Source: Tetracentron sinense (Eukaryota > Streptophyta > Magnoliopsida > Trochodendrales > Trochodendraceae). From it: a DNA stretch of 64,000 bases. The stretch lies in the NCBI GenBank assembly GCA_015143295.1, contig CM026553.1, forward strand, positions 3,309,912 to 3,373,911, written 5' to 3'. The position numbers and the translations under genes are program-made. Position 1 is the first letter of the stretch, and each line of letters begins with the position of its first letter. A model generated the notes under the pieces. That model did not search any database. It was not told the DNA's origin and was given only the letters and a program-made list of their open reading frames with translations. This document shows positions 33,720 through 44,682 of this stretch, one piece after another.

Positions 33720-33880
33720 GTGAGATGCTCTTGTGAGATGCCTTGAGAGGGAAGGGAGACCCTTCTTTATGCAATGCACTTGAGAGGGAAGGGAGACCCT
33801 TCTTCATAATATGTATGTACTTGCGAGGGAAGGGAGACCCTTCTTTATGCTATGCACTTGTGAGTGAGGGGAGACCCCTT
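33720..33880 (-). repeat. Minisatellite of copy G with perfect hairpins
   Basis: Three to four units contain gagggaagggagacccttct. GAAGGG and CCCTTC arms flank a 3-nt loop. A related but diverged version is seen in F (25660-25730) and L (50205-50285). Confidence 0.8.
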
Positions 33881-34795
33881 GTGGAATGTTTGTTCTTGTT
33901 TTCTTGTGAAAAATGAGGTAAAACATACCGTAGGATATGTCCCACCCCTAATCATGTTCTTGAAAATACGATAAATCATGTCATGCATACCGTGCTCAGG
34001 GAAGTCGTGTACATACTTGCAATTGAATTTAAATATGACATATTTAGGGATTTCACAATACATTTCACATCACCATTTAAACAAGTAACAAATTAAATAA
34101 TTTAGGGAAAGCACGAAACACACTATCATAACCCAAACAATTTCCATAAACTTTAAGCATGCATTTTCTTAATTTATTATTCATTTTATTCACCTTGGCA
34201 TTCCATCAAACATGGTATGTTCATTATTTGTTAACCCTACAACATACTTTTCTAGGTGGGTTCATATTCACAACATGCTTGTATATTTATTATTAGTGCA
34301 ATGCCCTTCCCAATTTCATTCATTACATCATACACACGGCATCCAATCGCCAACACCCCTCTCCATTCACACCATTCACCATTTCAACTCATAATCCATT
34401 TATGGATGAAAGAAAACAAAGAATACAAAAATAAGGGAAGAAAGAAAAGCAATAACTAGGAGGGTAGCAAAAGGTACTGACCTTGGCAATGAGGGAAGGA
34501 ACTCCTCCAAAAATGTTCGTGAGGCGCTGCCCTAGCTTGGAACACGAGCTCCACGAGTTCTTGAGCTTGAATCTTGAAGAAAATGGGCTTGAGGTTGATC
34601 TAAGTCTTTACCCCTTTTGATTTCTTCCCCAAATGGAAACCCTAGGTTAGAAATCGCCCTCTCCTCTTTCTCTAACTCTCAAATGTCTCTAAGTGTTGTA
34701 AATGAGCCCTAAAGGCTCGGGCAACCCTTAAGAGTAAAGAGTGAAACGCCAAAAGACCGAAACACCCTTACTGAAATTTCTGCAAAACACGATAC

Positions 34796-34982
34796 ACCGA
34801 TCGATCGGTGGTCGATACCGAGCGATCGGTTGCCTACCGATCGATCGGTTTCATAACCAAGCGATCGGTTAAAAATCTACTCTCTGGAAAATTTTCCCAT
34901 ACAAAAATCTTGACCAGTCGATAGCTACCGATCGATTGGTTTTGGACCGATCGATCGCTCCATGGACCGAGCGATCGGTGGT
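34796..34982 (-). promoter_or_regulatory. U3 palindrome array of copy G
   Basis: About seven ACCGATCGATCGGT or ACCGAGCGATCGGT words lie in two clusters around the conserved spacer, as in copy E. Confidence 0.6.
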
Positions 34983-35857
34983 CTGCTGGTCCAAACTGTT
35001 TTGGCCATATCTTTTGACTCGTTCGTCGGATTTTGACGATTCAACTTGCGTTGGGTTCGTACTTCGAAAAGGAATATTTCTGATGTTTTGGAATTTCTAA
35101 TTTCTTCCTTATTTATTAATTGTACTACTTTAAAGGCAAATTGGCTACACTCAAAAAATTCGGGGCTCTACACTCAAAAATATTGATTTTGTAAAAACTT
35201 TCTTCACGAAAGTTGTAAATATTTTTGACAGCTTCGAAACGATGTACTGATGGACCTAAATTGGATTACGGTCACAAAGTTATGGCCAAAATACCTAAAC
35301 TGTATCGATTCTCCAAATCAAATACAAATCCTAAAATCCATGAATCAATTCAAATCGAAATAAGCTTTAATCTCCAAGAATGCTTAAGCAAGGGTGTCAA
35401 ACACCATGGGATTTATTAATTAACATTTAATAAATAAAATCCCATTAATAAATATTGGCCGAAATATCAATGAGTATCTAATTGGTCTAAATCAAAGGGA
35501 AAACTTGCCCAGGGCTCTCAAGAATAAATTAAACAACTTAATTTAATATAAAAATGATCTCTAAATTCTTAAAGGCTTTAACCAAATTTGTATCTCTATA
35601 TACCTATCCCTATTTGAATTAAGAGAGGTTTTGAAATCATCCAAAACTAAAATTAGTATCACATTAATTTCTAAGGGCTTAATTACTCCCTCAATAACTG
35701 GAGGGGGATCCATTAACCCTAACAATAATTATCACATCATCAAGATATTCAATAATCAAAAAGATTCAATCCATAGGATGACCGAAATTCATAGGGGAGG
35801 TAATCTTGATATAACTATTGATTAAACTCAATAAAATAAAAAAGAAGCATAGCCAAG

Positions 35858-35869
35858 GCTTTGATACCA
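35858..35869 (-). other. Primer-binding site of the Angela-like element
   Basis: The minus-strand TGGTATCAAAGC differs by one base from the initiator-tRNA-Met complement TGGTATCAGAGC. It lies one base from the LTR end (…CATACTTTCA) at 35871. It marks a minus-oriented element whose 5' LTR lies to the right. Confidence 0.75.
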
Positions 35870-36896
35870 CTGAAAGTATGCCTCTTCTTAATCTTAGAAA
35901 AACAGTTCCTGGGGGGTATACATCGAATCCCAAGATCTAACTAAAATTCTAATTGATTTTATTCAATGAAGGTTCAAATAACATTCACCTTTGCAACTTT
36001 GAAATTGTTAAGTCAAATCCACGTTAGAATAGTATTCGTAAAACTTCACAAGTGTCAAGTCTCCTTCGCGATCCACGGGAACTTTCTTTTTTCCTTTAAA
36101 GCTCTCTAATGGAAATAGCCCTTCCAAAGTCCAGCTCTAGGATCTTGAACTAAAGATCCTTTCTTGATGAAGAAGAATGGTTCTTCTTCTTCTTGATTAT
36201 CAAACTAGAAAACAAGAGAGAAGAGAAGGGGGAGGTGTGTAGAACCCCGGAATTTGGATTCACTGTTCATGTGAAACGGACAGTGAATCACTTGCATAGT
36301 AGATGAAAAGGCCTAAAGCCTTACATGGGTATATGGTGTGGGGAGAGTGAAGTGAGGACTTACGTGTGCATGTTGAGTCTCTAAACAAAAATATGATAAT
36401 ACTCTAAGTATATAAATTCATAGGGTGTAAAATACCCTAAGAGTGAATGTAGGACCCCGAGAACCAAGTTCACAATGTTGTGAATAGTGCCGAGGGCACT
36501 AGTATTGGAAGGGCCAAAGACCTTTATTATAAGTTGGGTTTGGTCAATGAGGGAATTCTATGTTTAGCGTGTGTGTTATGTGTATGCTAAGACCGTGATG
36601 AAAGAGTGGAAACTGTAACGACCCCAAAATCCCCCAAGGCTAAAATAGGACTTTAGAATCGTCACATTACTTAACCTACTTAAAATCCATGCATACAAGG
36701 CTTATTACACGAGTCTTCAAAAATAAGAGTAATAAAATTCCGATATATAAACTATAACCAACCTGCACAAGTCTATGGTCAACATAAACAACCTACTATA
36801 AACCAACAAGTACGAAAAATACAACAATAAAAGTCTACTGAGCAAACATCCTCTAAAAGTCTATTACAAAACTCTCTCAACTAAACAAAGCATAAA

Positions 36897-37016
36897 CTAA
36901 GAGGTATAGACACCCAAGCCTCCGGCTCCTTCCTCAGAAGGCTCACCTTCTCCTGCTTCCTCGATGTAAGCTTCCTCAATCCACGGCTCCGCCGTGTACC
37001 CCTGCTCTAAACCTGC
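36897..37016 (-). CDS. LTR-borne acidic peptide, exon 2 (copy I)
   Basis: The frame reads AGLEQGYTAEPWIEEAYIEE and continues acidic and Gly-rich to VYTS. It keeps PW[VI]EE..Y.EE although its surroundings are barely alignable. There is no ATG at the usual place, and TTGGATTTGGCAG|GT looks more like an acceptor. The leader frame ends in TAA in the required phase, so this copy could not encode a spliced product as it stands. Confidence 0.5.
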   Translation of the reverse strand, partial: AGLEQGYTAEPWIEEAYIEEAGEGEPSEEGAGGLGVYTS

Positions 37017-37027
37017 CAAATCCAAGA

Positions 37028-37054
37028 ATTTTATATACACAGTGTATATAAAAT
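37028..37054 (-). other. Perfect hairpin of copy I (different sequence, same position)
   Basis: Arms ATTTTATATACAC and GTGTATATAAAAT flank a single base, giving a perfect 27-nt inverted repeat. It replaces the CTGAGTATTCCATGCTCAG hairpin of other copies at the same place before YAG|GT. Confidence 0.7.
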
Positions 37055-37289
37055 CCAACCAACAATAATAACATACCTACACTTAGTTAGAAACATATCC
37101 AATAGCATAATAACATAATCATAGTGCGGAAGAACGTGTGCGCATATACATCATATCACCACCTTGACTCGTGTACTTGTGTGAATCTTAGACTTAGAAG
37201 ACAATACACTTGTGAGTTGCTTATGCTTATGAGACCACGTGCTTGTGAGATGCTTATGCTTATGCACTTATTCAGATCATACAATGATT

Positions 37290-37475
37290 TGACATGCCGT
37301 TCTTGGCGGATACGGACCATGTCTAAGAAGTCATATAGTTGGCATGCCGTTCTTGGTGGATACGGACCATATCTAAGAAGTCATATAGTTGGCATGCTGT
37401 TCTTGGCGGATACGGACCATGCTTATGAATCAAATGTAACTGACATGCCGTTCTTGGCGGATACGGACCATGTCA
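37290..37475 (-). repeat. Minisatellite of copy I, about 55-60 bp units
   Basis: Four units contain gacatgccgttcttggcgga followed by tacggaccatg. CCGT and ACGG arms can pair within each unit. Same slot as in other copies, different sequence. Confidence 0.85.
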
Positions 37476-38439
37476 TGCTTATGCTAATTTAGAATGTCAT
37501 ACGTATGCCATGCTCATGCTTGTGGTCCACATGTGTGACTTGTGAGACTCTTTTCTTAACATACACGTGCATATGTGCTTAAGTGTCGAAATTAACATTC
37601 GAGTTAGTAATTGCTTAGATTCCAATCTCCCACCATGGAAACTCCACTATACTGTCCCATACCAAATAGTTAGAGAATTCCCGGTTTGAGAGATTTTCCT
37701 CTAAGTTCTTATCGTCCCGACTATCAATTTCCATGCAAGTAATTAGACATACTTAACAAATAATCGCATATACATATCTTATCATAAATCATATCACAAT
37801 TCATAATCAATTTACCATCATTTCATAAGAGTATAATAGCATTTATCCTCTCAAGCATTTTCACAAACACCTTGAGTACGCATAATATGAATCCATTGCC
37901 CTTCTACATTTTCAAGCATTCATCAAACCATAATCCATCCATACAATCCATTCACCATTCACATCCACATATTAATCTCATCCTCCATACATTTCCCATC
38001 CTCCATATATTCTATCCACATTCAAATCCACATTTCCATCCACATTTCCATCAATAATTAGCTTACTTCATAGAAAATTTGGGAAAAATACATTTAATCT
38101 CTATTCTATCATTTCTATCATATTAATATTCACAAAACATTACAATAGAGTTGATTAGGATACTATATCGACCTTAGGAATCCTTCCATTGGATTCAAAA
38201 CGCTCCCGAGGTGATTTAGGGAAGCTTTGAGGACGATCTCCAAGCTTTCCTCTCAATCTTCTTCTTCTCCAAGCAACCCTTCTCCCAAAACCCTAGGTTT
38301 TCTCCCCCTTTTTGCTAAATTAGGTTAGAAATAGGTAGAGTATTCTAATACCCCGAAATAGGGTCCCTATTTATAGCCTCAAGGTTTGAGAACCAAAATA
38401 CCAAAAAGCCCTTATAAAAATTCTGTCAAAAACACGAAA

Positions 38440-38632
38440 GACTGAGCGATCGGTGGTTATGACCGAGCGATCGATCGCCTACCAATCGATCAGTGTTTAT
38501 GACCGGGCGATTGGTCAAAAACACACTCTCTGGAAAATTTCCCCATACAAAATTTTGGACCAGTCGATAGCTACCGATTGATTGGTTTTGGACCGATCGA
38601 TCGCTACTTCTGACCGAGCGATCGGTGCTTTG
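38440..38632 (-). promoter_or_regulatory. U3 palindrome array of copy I
   Basis: About seven ACCGATCGATCGGT-type words lie 65-260 bp upstream of TATA 38367-38375 in LTR sense. Confidence 0.6.
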
Positions 38633-39204
38633 CAGATTTCGACTCATTTTAGTATTTTAGCCATAACTTTTGACTCGCTCTTCAGATTTCGAAGATTCAA
38701 CTTGCGTTGGATTCCTCTTTCGAAAACCAACATTCTTGGCATCTTAGAATTTCCAAATTCCACTTTATTTATGGACCAAAAACTCTCCAAAGTTGACTGA
38801 TCTGCAATTCCATCAGACAAAACCTCAGAAAACCCATTTTTGACTTAGCTTAGACTAAAAATAAGGAAAAATATTAAACATGAACCTCAAAGAGGGTTCC
38901 AATACCTTTCTAATGGTTCAAGAATCACTCAATTCTAATAAACGGTGCCAAAACTAGAGCTTCCTAAAGTTTAGAGTGTGATATGACATTCCTGAACTAG
39001 AAGTTTGATTAAACCTTAATCACACTACACGTATTAGATATTCAATACAATAAACATTAAAACATCACAAGAACTATAATACCCCTAATGCAATGCAATA
39101 AAAACATGAAAAAAAGATTCGGGTCTCTACAGAAACACTCTAAGTTGTCTAAGTCGAGAGTGGAAGCACTCTAAGGAAGAAGAAAATAAGCAAATAGGGA
39201 AAAT

Positions 39205-39970
39205 CAGGCAAAACTGGTCGACCGAATTCCCTACCAGTCGACCAATAGCCTAGCAGTCGACCGAGTGCAATTACCAGTCGACCGATCGTCGAAAATTTTG
39301 TATGGAGTTTTATTCCAGAGAGGGATCTTTGGACCGGTCGACCACTCCTCATTACCAATCAACCGATCCCTCAAGATTTTGCCTATTTGATCTTTTTAAG
39401 CCATTCATTAAGGGTAGAATGGTCATTTGACCTTCCCTTCTCTTATATCAACCCAATTTCTTGGGTTGAGGGTTTCATAAACACTCAAGCTTACGTTGGA
39501 GAGATTTGAAGAGGTGGAAAAGGGTTCTAAGTGTCAAATTGAGGGATGTCAAAACATTCCCACAACTTTAAGGAGCTCTAGTTTTGTCGTTCTTATTGGA
39601 ATTGAGTGATTCTTAAAGTTTTGGAAAGATATTGAAGTCCTCTTCGAGTTTCATGCTTTACACATTTTCATATTTTGAGTGTAAGTTATGTCAAAAGTGA
39701 GGTTTCCAAAAGGTGGTCTGCTATTGATTCAGCAGTCATTTTGGACCAATCCACTTGTGGGCCCATTTAGACCATCAAGAACTCATAATTAGGATTTGTA
39801 TACAACATGAAAGTTGTTCCCCTTTGAAAGATGAATCCAACGTCAAGTTGAATCATCAAAATCCAATAAGCGAGTCAAAAGTTATGGCCGAAATACTAAG
39901 GCAGGAAAAACGAGAGAAGTGAGGACCAATCCGATTGACCAGATTTGTGACCGGTCGACCGGTCAACTGT
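39205..39970 (+). promoter_or_regulatory. U3 palindromes of copy H (GGTCGACC and ACCAGTCGACCGA types)
   Basis: The first cluster of ACCAGTCGACCGA-like words lies at 39205-39365, upstream of a weak TATA (cttatatcaa, about 39450). A second, GACCGGTCGACCGGTC, lies at about 39953-39970, some 75 bp upstream of TATA 40041-40048. The two sets fit the idea that H is two fused LTRs. Confidence 0.5.
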
Positions 39971-41049
39971 TCATTTGCGCTCTGGCTGACTTCCAGTGCT
40001 GTTTTAAGGGTATTTTGGGGTTTTGGCAACCCCAAACTCTTATATAAACCCACATTTTGTGGGACTAAGGGTTCTAACAAATAGGGGAGACATTTTGAGG
40101 GGAAAAGAGAGAGAGCTAGGGTTTACAAAGGGGATTTTCAATTGAGATCAAGTTGGAGCTCAAGTCTTGCTTCCAAAAGCTTCTCAAGTGCTTTGATATT
40201 CCTCCTCAAGGTTAGGACTTCCTCCTAAAGCTAGGGTTTATTTTCTTCATCAAGTTTCAAGTCTTGGATCAAGGGATTTGGTCCTTCCAAGATTAGTACA
40301 ACCTTACTAGTTACCCTAGTAATAACCTAAGTTCTCTTAAGCATGTTGTGACTATATTTTTCAAGTGTTCTCTTCCTTGTTGAGATTCATTGTTATTATC
40401 CCTAAGATAAACAAGGTAAACTAAGGTGTATAGATATGTGTGATGGATGGATGGATAGTAGAGGCGATTGGATGCCGTGAAGGTGATGAATTTCGTGTGA
40501 TGGAAATGGTGGAAGGGCAATGTACGCATAATGCATGCACTCTTGATGTTTGATGAAATGCATGATAAGGAAAATGTAAAAATAAGGACTATATTAATGT
40601 TGCATGTGAAGTGTTTGATAAAATGCATGGATGAGAATGCCAAGAATAAAATGATGGATTTGGGAAATATGATTAGTGTAGCTTTCCTAAAAAGGTGATT
40701 TTAAAACAAATGCTCTACATGTTTTCATTAAGTTCCCCATGTCTATGCAATTTTAGGAAATGTCACATTGTGCTTTATTGCTTCATGTTAACATGATTAC
40801 TAAAAAGAATTGATATGCAATATGTGTCCCTTGAATCATCTATGATAGTATGATCGTCACGAATGCCTCACACACCAAGCACGCATGCATGAACCAAACT
40901 TTTTAAGTATAAGTATATATGTAAGAAATAAAAAAGAACAAGATATATGAATTATGAAACGAATGATAAAGCCGGACATCGGGCCGGTCAAGGGTAGGGT
41001 ATATCCCCTGGATATGTCATATCTGGCTCACAAGAAAACAAGACAAGCA

Positions 41050-41515
41050 AGTCAAGAAGCTAGTATGTCCGTCCATTTCATAGTTCGGGTATTAATTGAA
41101 CAAGACAAGAACCTAGTACGTCCGTCCATTTCATAGTTCGGGTACTAGTCAAACAAGACAAGCAAGACAAACCGCTAATATGTCCGTCCATTTCATAGTT
41201 CGGGTACTAGTTAAACAAGATAAGAAGCTAGTATGTCCATCCATTTCATAGTTCAGGTACTAGTCAAGCAAGCAAGACAAGAAGCTAGTATGTCCGTCCA
41301 TTTCATAGTTCGGGTACTAGTTGAACAAGACAAGAACCTAGTACGTCCGTCCATTTCATAGTTTGGGTACTAGTCAAGCAAGACAAGCAAGACAAACCGC
41401 TAGTATGTCCGTCCATTTCATAGTTTGGGTACTAGTTAAACAAGACAAGCAAGAATGACAAGAACCTAGTATATCCCGTCCATTTCATAGTTCGGGTACT
41501 AGCCAAATAAGATAA
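41050..41515 (+). repeat. Minisatellite of copy H
   Basis: About eight units contain ctagtatgtccgtccatttc and atagttcgggtactag. CTAGTA and TACTAG arms form a hairpin per unit. The unit is the reverse complement of that in LTR C, as expected for the opposite orientation. Confidence 0.9.
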
Positions 41516-41804
41516 GTGAAGTGAAGAACCTCATAACACATTTAAGGAACTCATAAGATTCATAAGATGCATAAGACATGTAAGTAACTCACAAGTCTCA
41601 CAAAGTAATGGAAAACACGTATTGGTTAAAGCATGAATGGAAAGTATGATGTAAAGTATGATGTTCAAGATTGTACAAGTGTTAATTTTATTAGCTTCCG
41701 CACTCTGATTATGTGTATGTGAAAATGAATTGTACCATGCATGATATATCATTGTTTTTACATATTATTGTTATTACTATTGTTATCTAGTAGCTTGTAC
41801 TCGT

Positions 41805-41821
41805 TGAGTATTCCATACTCA
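41805..41821 (+). other. Conserved hairpin of copy H
   Basis: TGAGTAT and ATACTCA arms flank tcc, a perfect 7-bp stem, eleven bases before ATGTCGGTAGGT. Confidence 0.7.
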
Positions 41822-41832
41822 GCCGTACTTTT

Positions 41833-41946
41833 ATGTCGGTAGGTACACTATACGACATATGTACACCGGTCTCTTGGATCGAGGCAACTCAGGGAGAGCA
41901 GGAGGTTATTCGGATTGTTAGCCAGACATTAGGGGTTAGCCTATGA
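41833..41946 (+). CDS. LTR-borne peptide (copy H)
   Basis: This 37-residue ORF begins MSVGTLYDICTPVSWIEATQ. YDIC.P..WIE matches the core of the other copies, but the acidic tail is lost. The leader frame (FFIKFQVLDQGIWSFQ) is open in the phase needed for splicing, although the donor GT is AT here. Confidence 0.5.
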   Translation: MSVGTLYDICTPVSWIEATQGEQEVIRIVSQTLGVSL

Positions 41947-42216
41947 CCCTACGGTTAGGTTGAGTGTGAGAGACATGTATTTTGGGATTTACTTTTGGGG
42001 GGATTTTCATATAGTAACTCAATTATTTATACCCTTTGTGATTATTGTATTTTTATTCAGTTGTTCGTTCATGTTAACACTTGGAAGTACATTTATTTTA
42101 AGGAAATTTTCCAAGCCACAATTTGGCATGCCTTGTATACTCTTTGTAGGATTGATGTAAGGTTAGTCACTTCGGCAAAGTATCCTAACTCCTAGGGGAT
42201 ATTTTGGGGCGCGACA

Positions 42217-43983
42217 AGTACACCCTCAAAAGAGAGAGAGGGATGGGCGTGAGATTAAGGAGAGGAGAGGGAGAGCCAAAAACTTGGAATATATTCATTC
42301 TCTCCTAAAGTGGTCGTCCACCTATTTATAGGTTCCCTCTTGGATTACTTGCAATCCAAGACTCCTTTTCTTAATCCAATTAGGTTTCCTCAATTGTTTC
42401 CTTAATGATTATTCTCCAAATTAATTAGGATTAATCTTAAAAGAAACTAACCTTATCCATTAGTAACTAACTAATCTTATCCTTATCTAATAAGGAATCT
42501 TTAATTAGTAACTAACTAATTATTGATTAGTAACATACTAATGGAATCCCTAACAATTAGGGAATCTTTAATTAGTAACTAACTAACTAACCTTATCCAA
42601 TAAGGAGTCAATTAATTAGGAACTAATTAAAACAATGTTTCCTCCTTGAAGTGGGAGTCCCACCCTAGGTGGGCCCCACTTCCACACGCCCCTTAGGGTT
42701 TCCAAAACCCTAAAGGTCATCTTTGATCTTTTATCAAAATCCCCAATGGGTTCTACCCATTTGGTTGATCACATTCAATGTGATTTTACCTTTTAGAGCT
42801 TCACTATACCATATAGTGATTACTTAGAGAAATTAATTAATTTAATTAATAATTAAATTAAAAGCTTTAAGAAGGTCCTAGTGTGTGAGATCTAAATGGA
42901 TCTCCTATTTCCGGTTGTGGGACAAAGTGCTTAACCTTTTGGTTGAAGCATTATTACTAGGAAACACTTTCCTAAAACTCCATTAGGATCATAGAATTTT
43001 ATCTATGTCCCTGGACTTCCACTAATCACAATAATGTCCATTAACACAATGTGACTAACCTCCAAAAATTAGAGAATTGCTTGTAAGTACCATCTCACAA
43101 TATATTTACAAATAAATCCTTCCACATTCTGATATCACTTGTAAGCTTCTGGGATTGGAACAATTCCACTGTCTAGTCCCTAGCTTATGAATAAAACTCT
43201 TTCTCATGAATACTTTTTCATTGAACTGAACTTCCAAAACACTTTTGAAGAAACATTAGAAAAGAACTGACATATATATATATTTATATATACTTTTCCA
43301 TATTTAAAATATTAACTTCGATAAAGACCATTTTACCGAAAAGCACCAGTACTGGATTTAACAGTTCAGTTCAACAAGAATCACCTTGATATCATTATCT
43401 CCAATTAAGGAGTTATGGATTCCTTATTGAGTGTTTACACACTTCTCCAAACATTGTATACATGACCCAACGTACCCGGAGTTAGTCCTATGAATTGGAC
43501 ATTGCCGATTGGCACATCAAAGCCATATACACAGATGTTTGAGAAGATGTTAACCTCTCAAGTCTAAGGACAATTTGTCGAATGGATAACCTTAATACAA
43601 TCTGACAATGTATTCTATAGGGTATCCAATAGTGACCCCGTTCAGTATTATGTACTTGCTACATGTTAGTCAAGAGTCAACACTCTCTGTGAATAAGATT
43701 CATCGCTCTATCTTATAGAACTACACATGTGCAAGCCATGATGAAGTAAAGCGCCTAACCAGTACTCTAGAGGCTTCGAACAATATTAGGTTTACAAGGA
43801 ACTGGAAAATCATATCTCCTCACAACCTTTGCATGATTTTCCTATAATGTTACCTATGGAACTTTATGCCATCATCAAATGAGATAGTAATTGATATAAA
43901 TACCCTTTATAGTTGGTTGTGTGAATATGATGCTTGTCTAATCAATATAGAAAAGTCTCTTATTGGCTTTCGAGGGCATATAT
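42217..43983 (-). other. Remaining Angela-like LTR sequence, no gene
   Basis: The U3 portion is AT-rich, with attagtaactaactaa direct repeats at 42420-42620. No protein-coding region is seen. Confidence 0.5.
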
Positions 43984-43991
43984 GTCCAACA

Positions 43992-44682
43992 GAGAGTGGA
44001 CTAGGGACCTTAAGGGGATTAGGAAGAGGGTTGGCGGAGGTCTCAGAGGCGTGAGGGATGGCCAGAAGGCGTACCTATTGCCCTTGGGGAGCAGGCGGAG
44101 TTTGATTTTATATAAATTAGGAATGGTGGTAATTCCAGTACCATCATTCCCCTACAAGGGAAAATTAATAATGACAGTAGAATAATTACCAACATTGTTG
44201 AACTTTTCCAGAAATGGGCCTACCCAGAGTTAAATGCTCATGCACACGGTAATATTTTATCAAAGATTTTCAAATTTTGGGGCCTGGGCCCCCTCCTAGA
44301 GCTTGGCTAGGGTCTGTGGGCCTTGGGTTGTTTAGCTACAGGTTGAGGCCCCAGGGGCCTAGGCTTGGTGTTGCATAGGCCTTGGGCCCATGCCCTAGGT
44401 TTGAAGGGTTAGGGTTGGACTAGGGCTAGCTAGGGTTCAACCAGGGTTCACCTAGGGTTTAACTATGGTTAACCTAGGGTTGACTTAGGATGGACTTCGG
44501 GTTGACCTAGGATTTACTTATGGTTCAACTAGAGTTGACTAGAGTTATACTAAGGTTTTGACTAGGGTTAGACCTAGGGCTGACTTAGGGTTGACCTATG
44601 GTTTACCTAGGGTTTGACTAGAGTTAACTGGGATTATACCAAGGTTTTGACTGGGGTTAGACCTAGGGTTGACTTAGGGTTT
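43992..44682 (-). mobile_element. Tat/Ogre-like LTR, left part
   Basis: This segment holds a TATA box on the minus strand (tttatataaaatc, 44106-44118) and ctagggttgacttaggg word repeats at 44400-44682. The repeats continue at 58577-59290, on the other side of the SIRE-like element, so both parts belong to one LTR split by that insertion. Confidence 0.65.

Larger units (their letters stand above)
32959..35172 (-). mobile_element. Solo LTR G (Tekay-like)
   Basis: The 2,214-bp unit runs TGTCGCGACCC...GGGCTCTACA with perfect duplication ctcaa (32954-32958 and 35173-35177). In LTR sense it has palindromes (34796-34982), donor CCAAG|GTCAGTA (intron start 34481), a hairpin minisatellite (33720-33880), hairpin (33383-33401), acceptor (33362) and an intact peptide ORF. 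The TATA box is decayed. Confidence 0.95.
36614..39131 (-). mobile_element. Solo LTR I (divergent Tekay-like), nested in H
   Basis: The 2,518-bp unit runs TGTAACGACCCC...GGTCTCTACA with perfect duplication gaaac (36609-36613 and 39132-39136). It is the most divergent copy but keeps the layout: palindromes (38440-38632), TATA (38367-38375), donor CTAAG|GTCGATA (intron start 38172), minisatellite (37290-37475), a different hairpin (37028-37054), acceptor TGGCAG|GT (37013) and a peptide frame with PWIEEAYIEE. Confidence 0.93.
36238..42216 (+). mobile_element. Tekay-like LTR H, composite
   Basis: It begins TGTAGAACCCCGGAATTTGG (36238) and ends GGGGCGCGACA (42216). A second start-like TGTAGGACCCCGAG occurs at 36448, so H is probably two recombined LTRs; its flanks (aggtg / agtac) do not match. 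In order it has palindromes (39205-39365 and 39955-39970), TATA (40041-40048), CCAAG|AT at the donor position (40292, GT changed to AT), minisatellite (41050-41515), hairpin (41805-41821), YAG|GT (41842) and the peptide ORF. Solo LTR I is inserted near its left end. Confidence 0.75.
35871..43991 (-). mobile_element. Angela-like Copia 5' LTR, interrupted by H
   Basis: In LTR sense it starts TGTTGGACATATATGCCCTCG, close to the TGTTGGNNATATGCCCT start typical of Angela/BARE-type Copia LTRs, and ends CATACTTTCA before the primer-binding site. Removing H (36238-42216) leaves about 2.1 kb, near the roughly 2.3 kb of the related solo LTR at 47452. Shared blocks include the ctcacgcccacc and gtgggcgcccac regions. 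It abuts Tat-like LTR sequence at 43992. Confidence 0.7.

Noticed and set aside
35858-35869. tRNA gene near the TGGTATCAAAGC word
   Set aside because: Only the 12-nt primer-binding complement is present; there is no cloverleaf and no A or B box.
43984-43991. TGTCCAACA as the start of the Tat-like LTR
   Set aside because: Its reverse complement is the Angela-type LTR start TGTTGGACATATATGCCC, so it is the end of the neighbouring Copia LTR.
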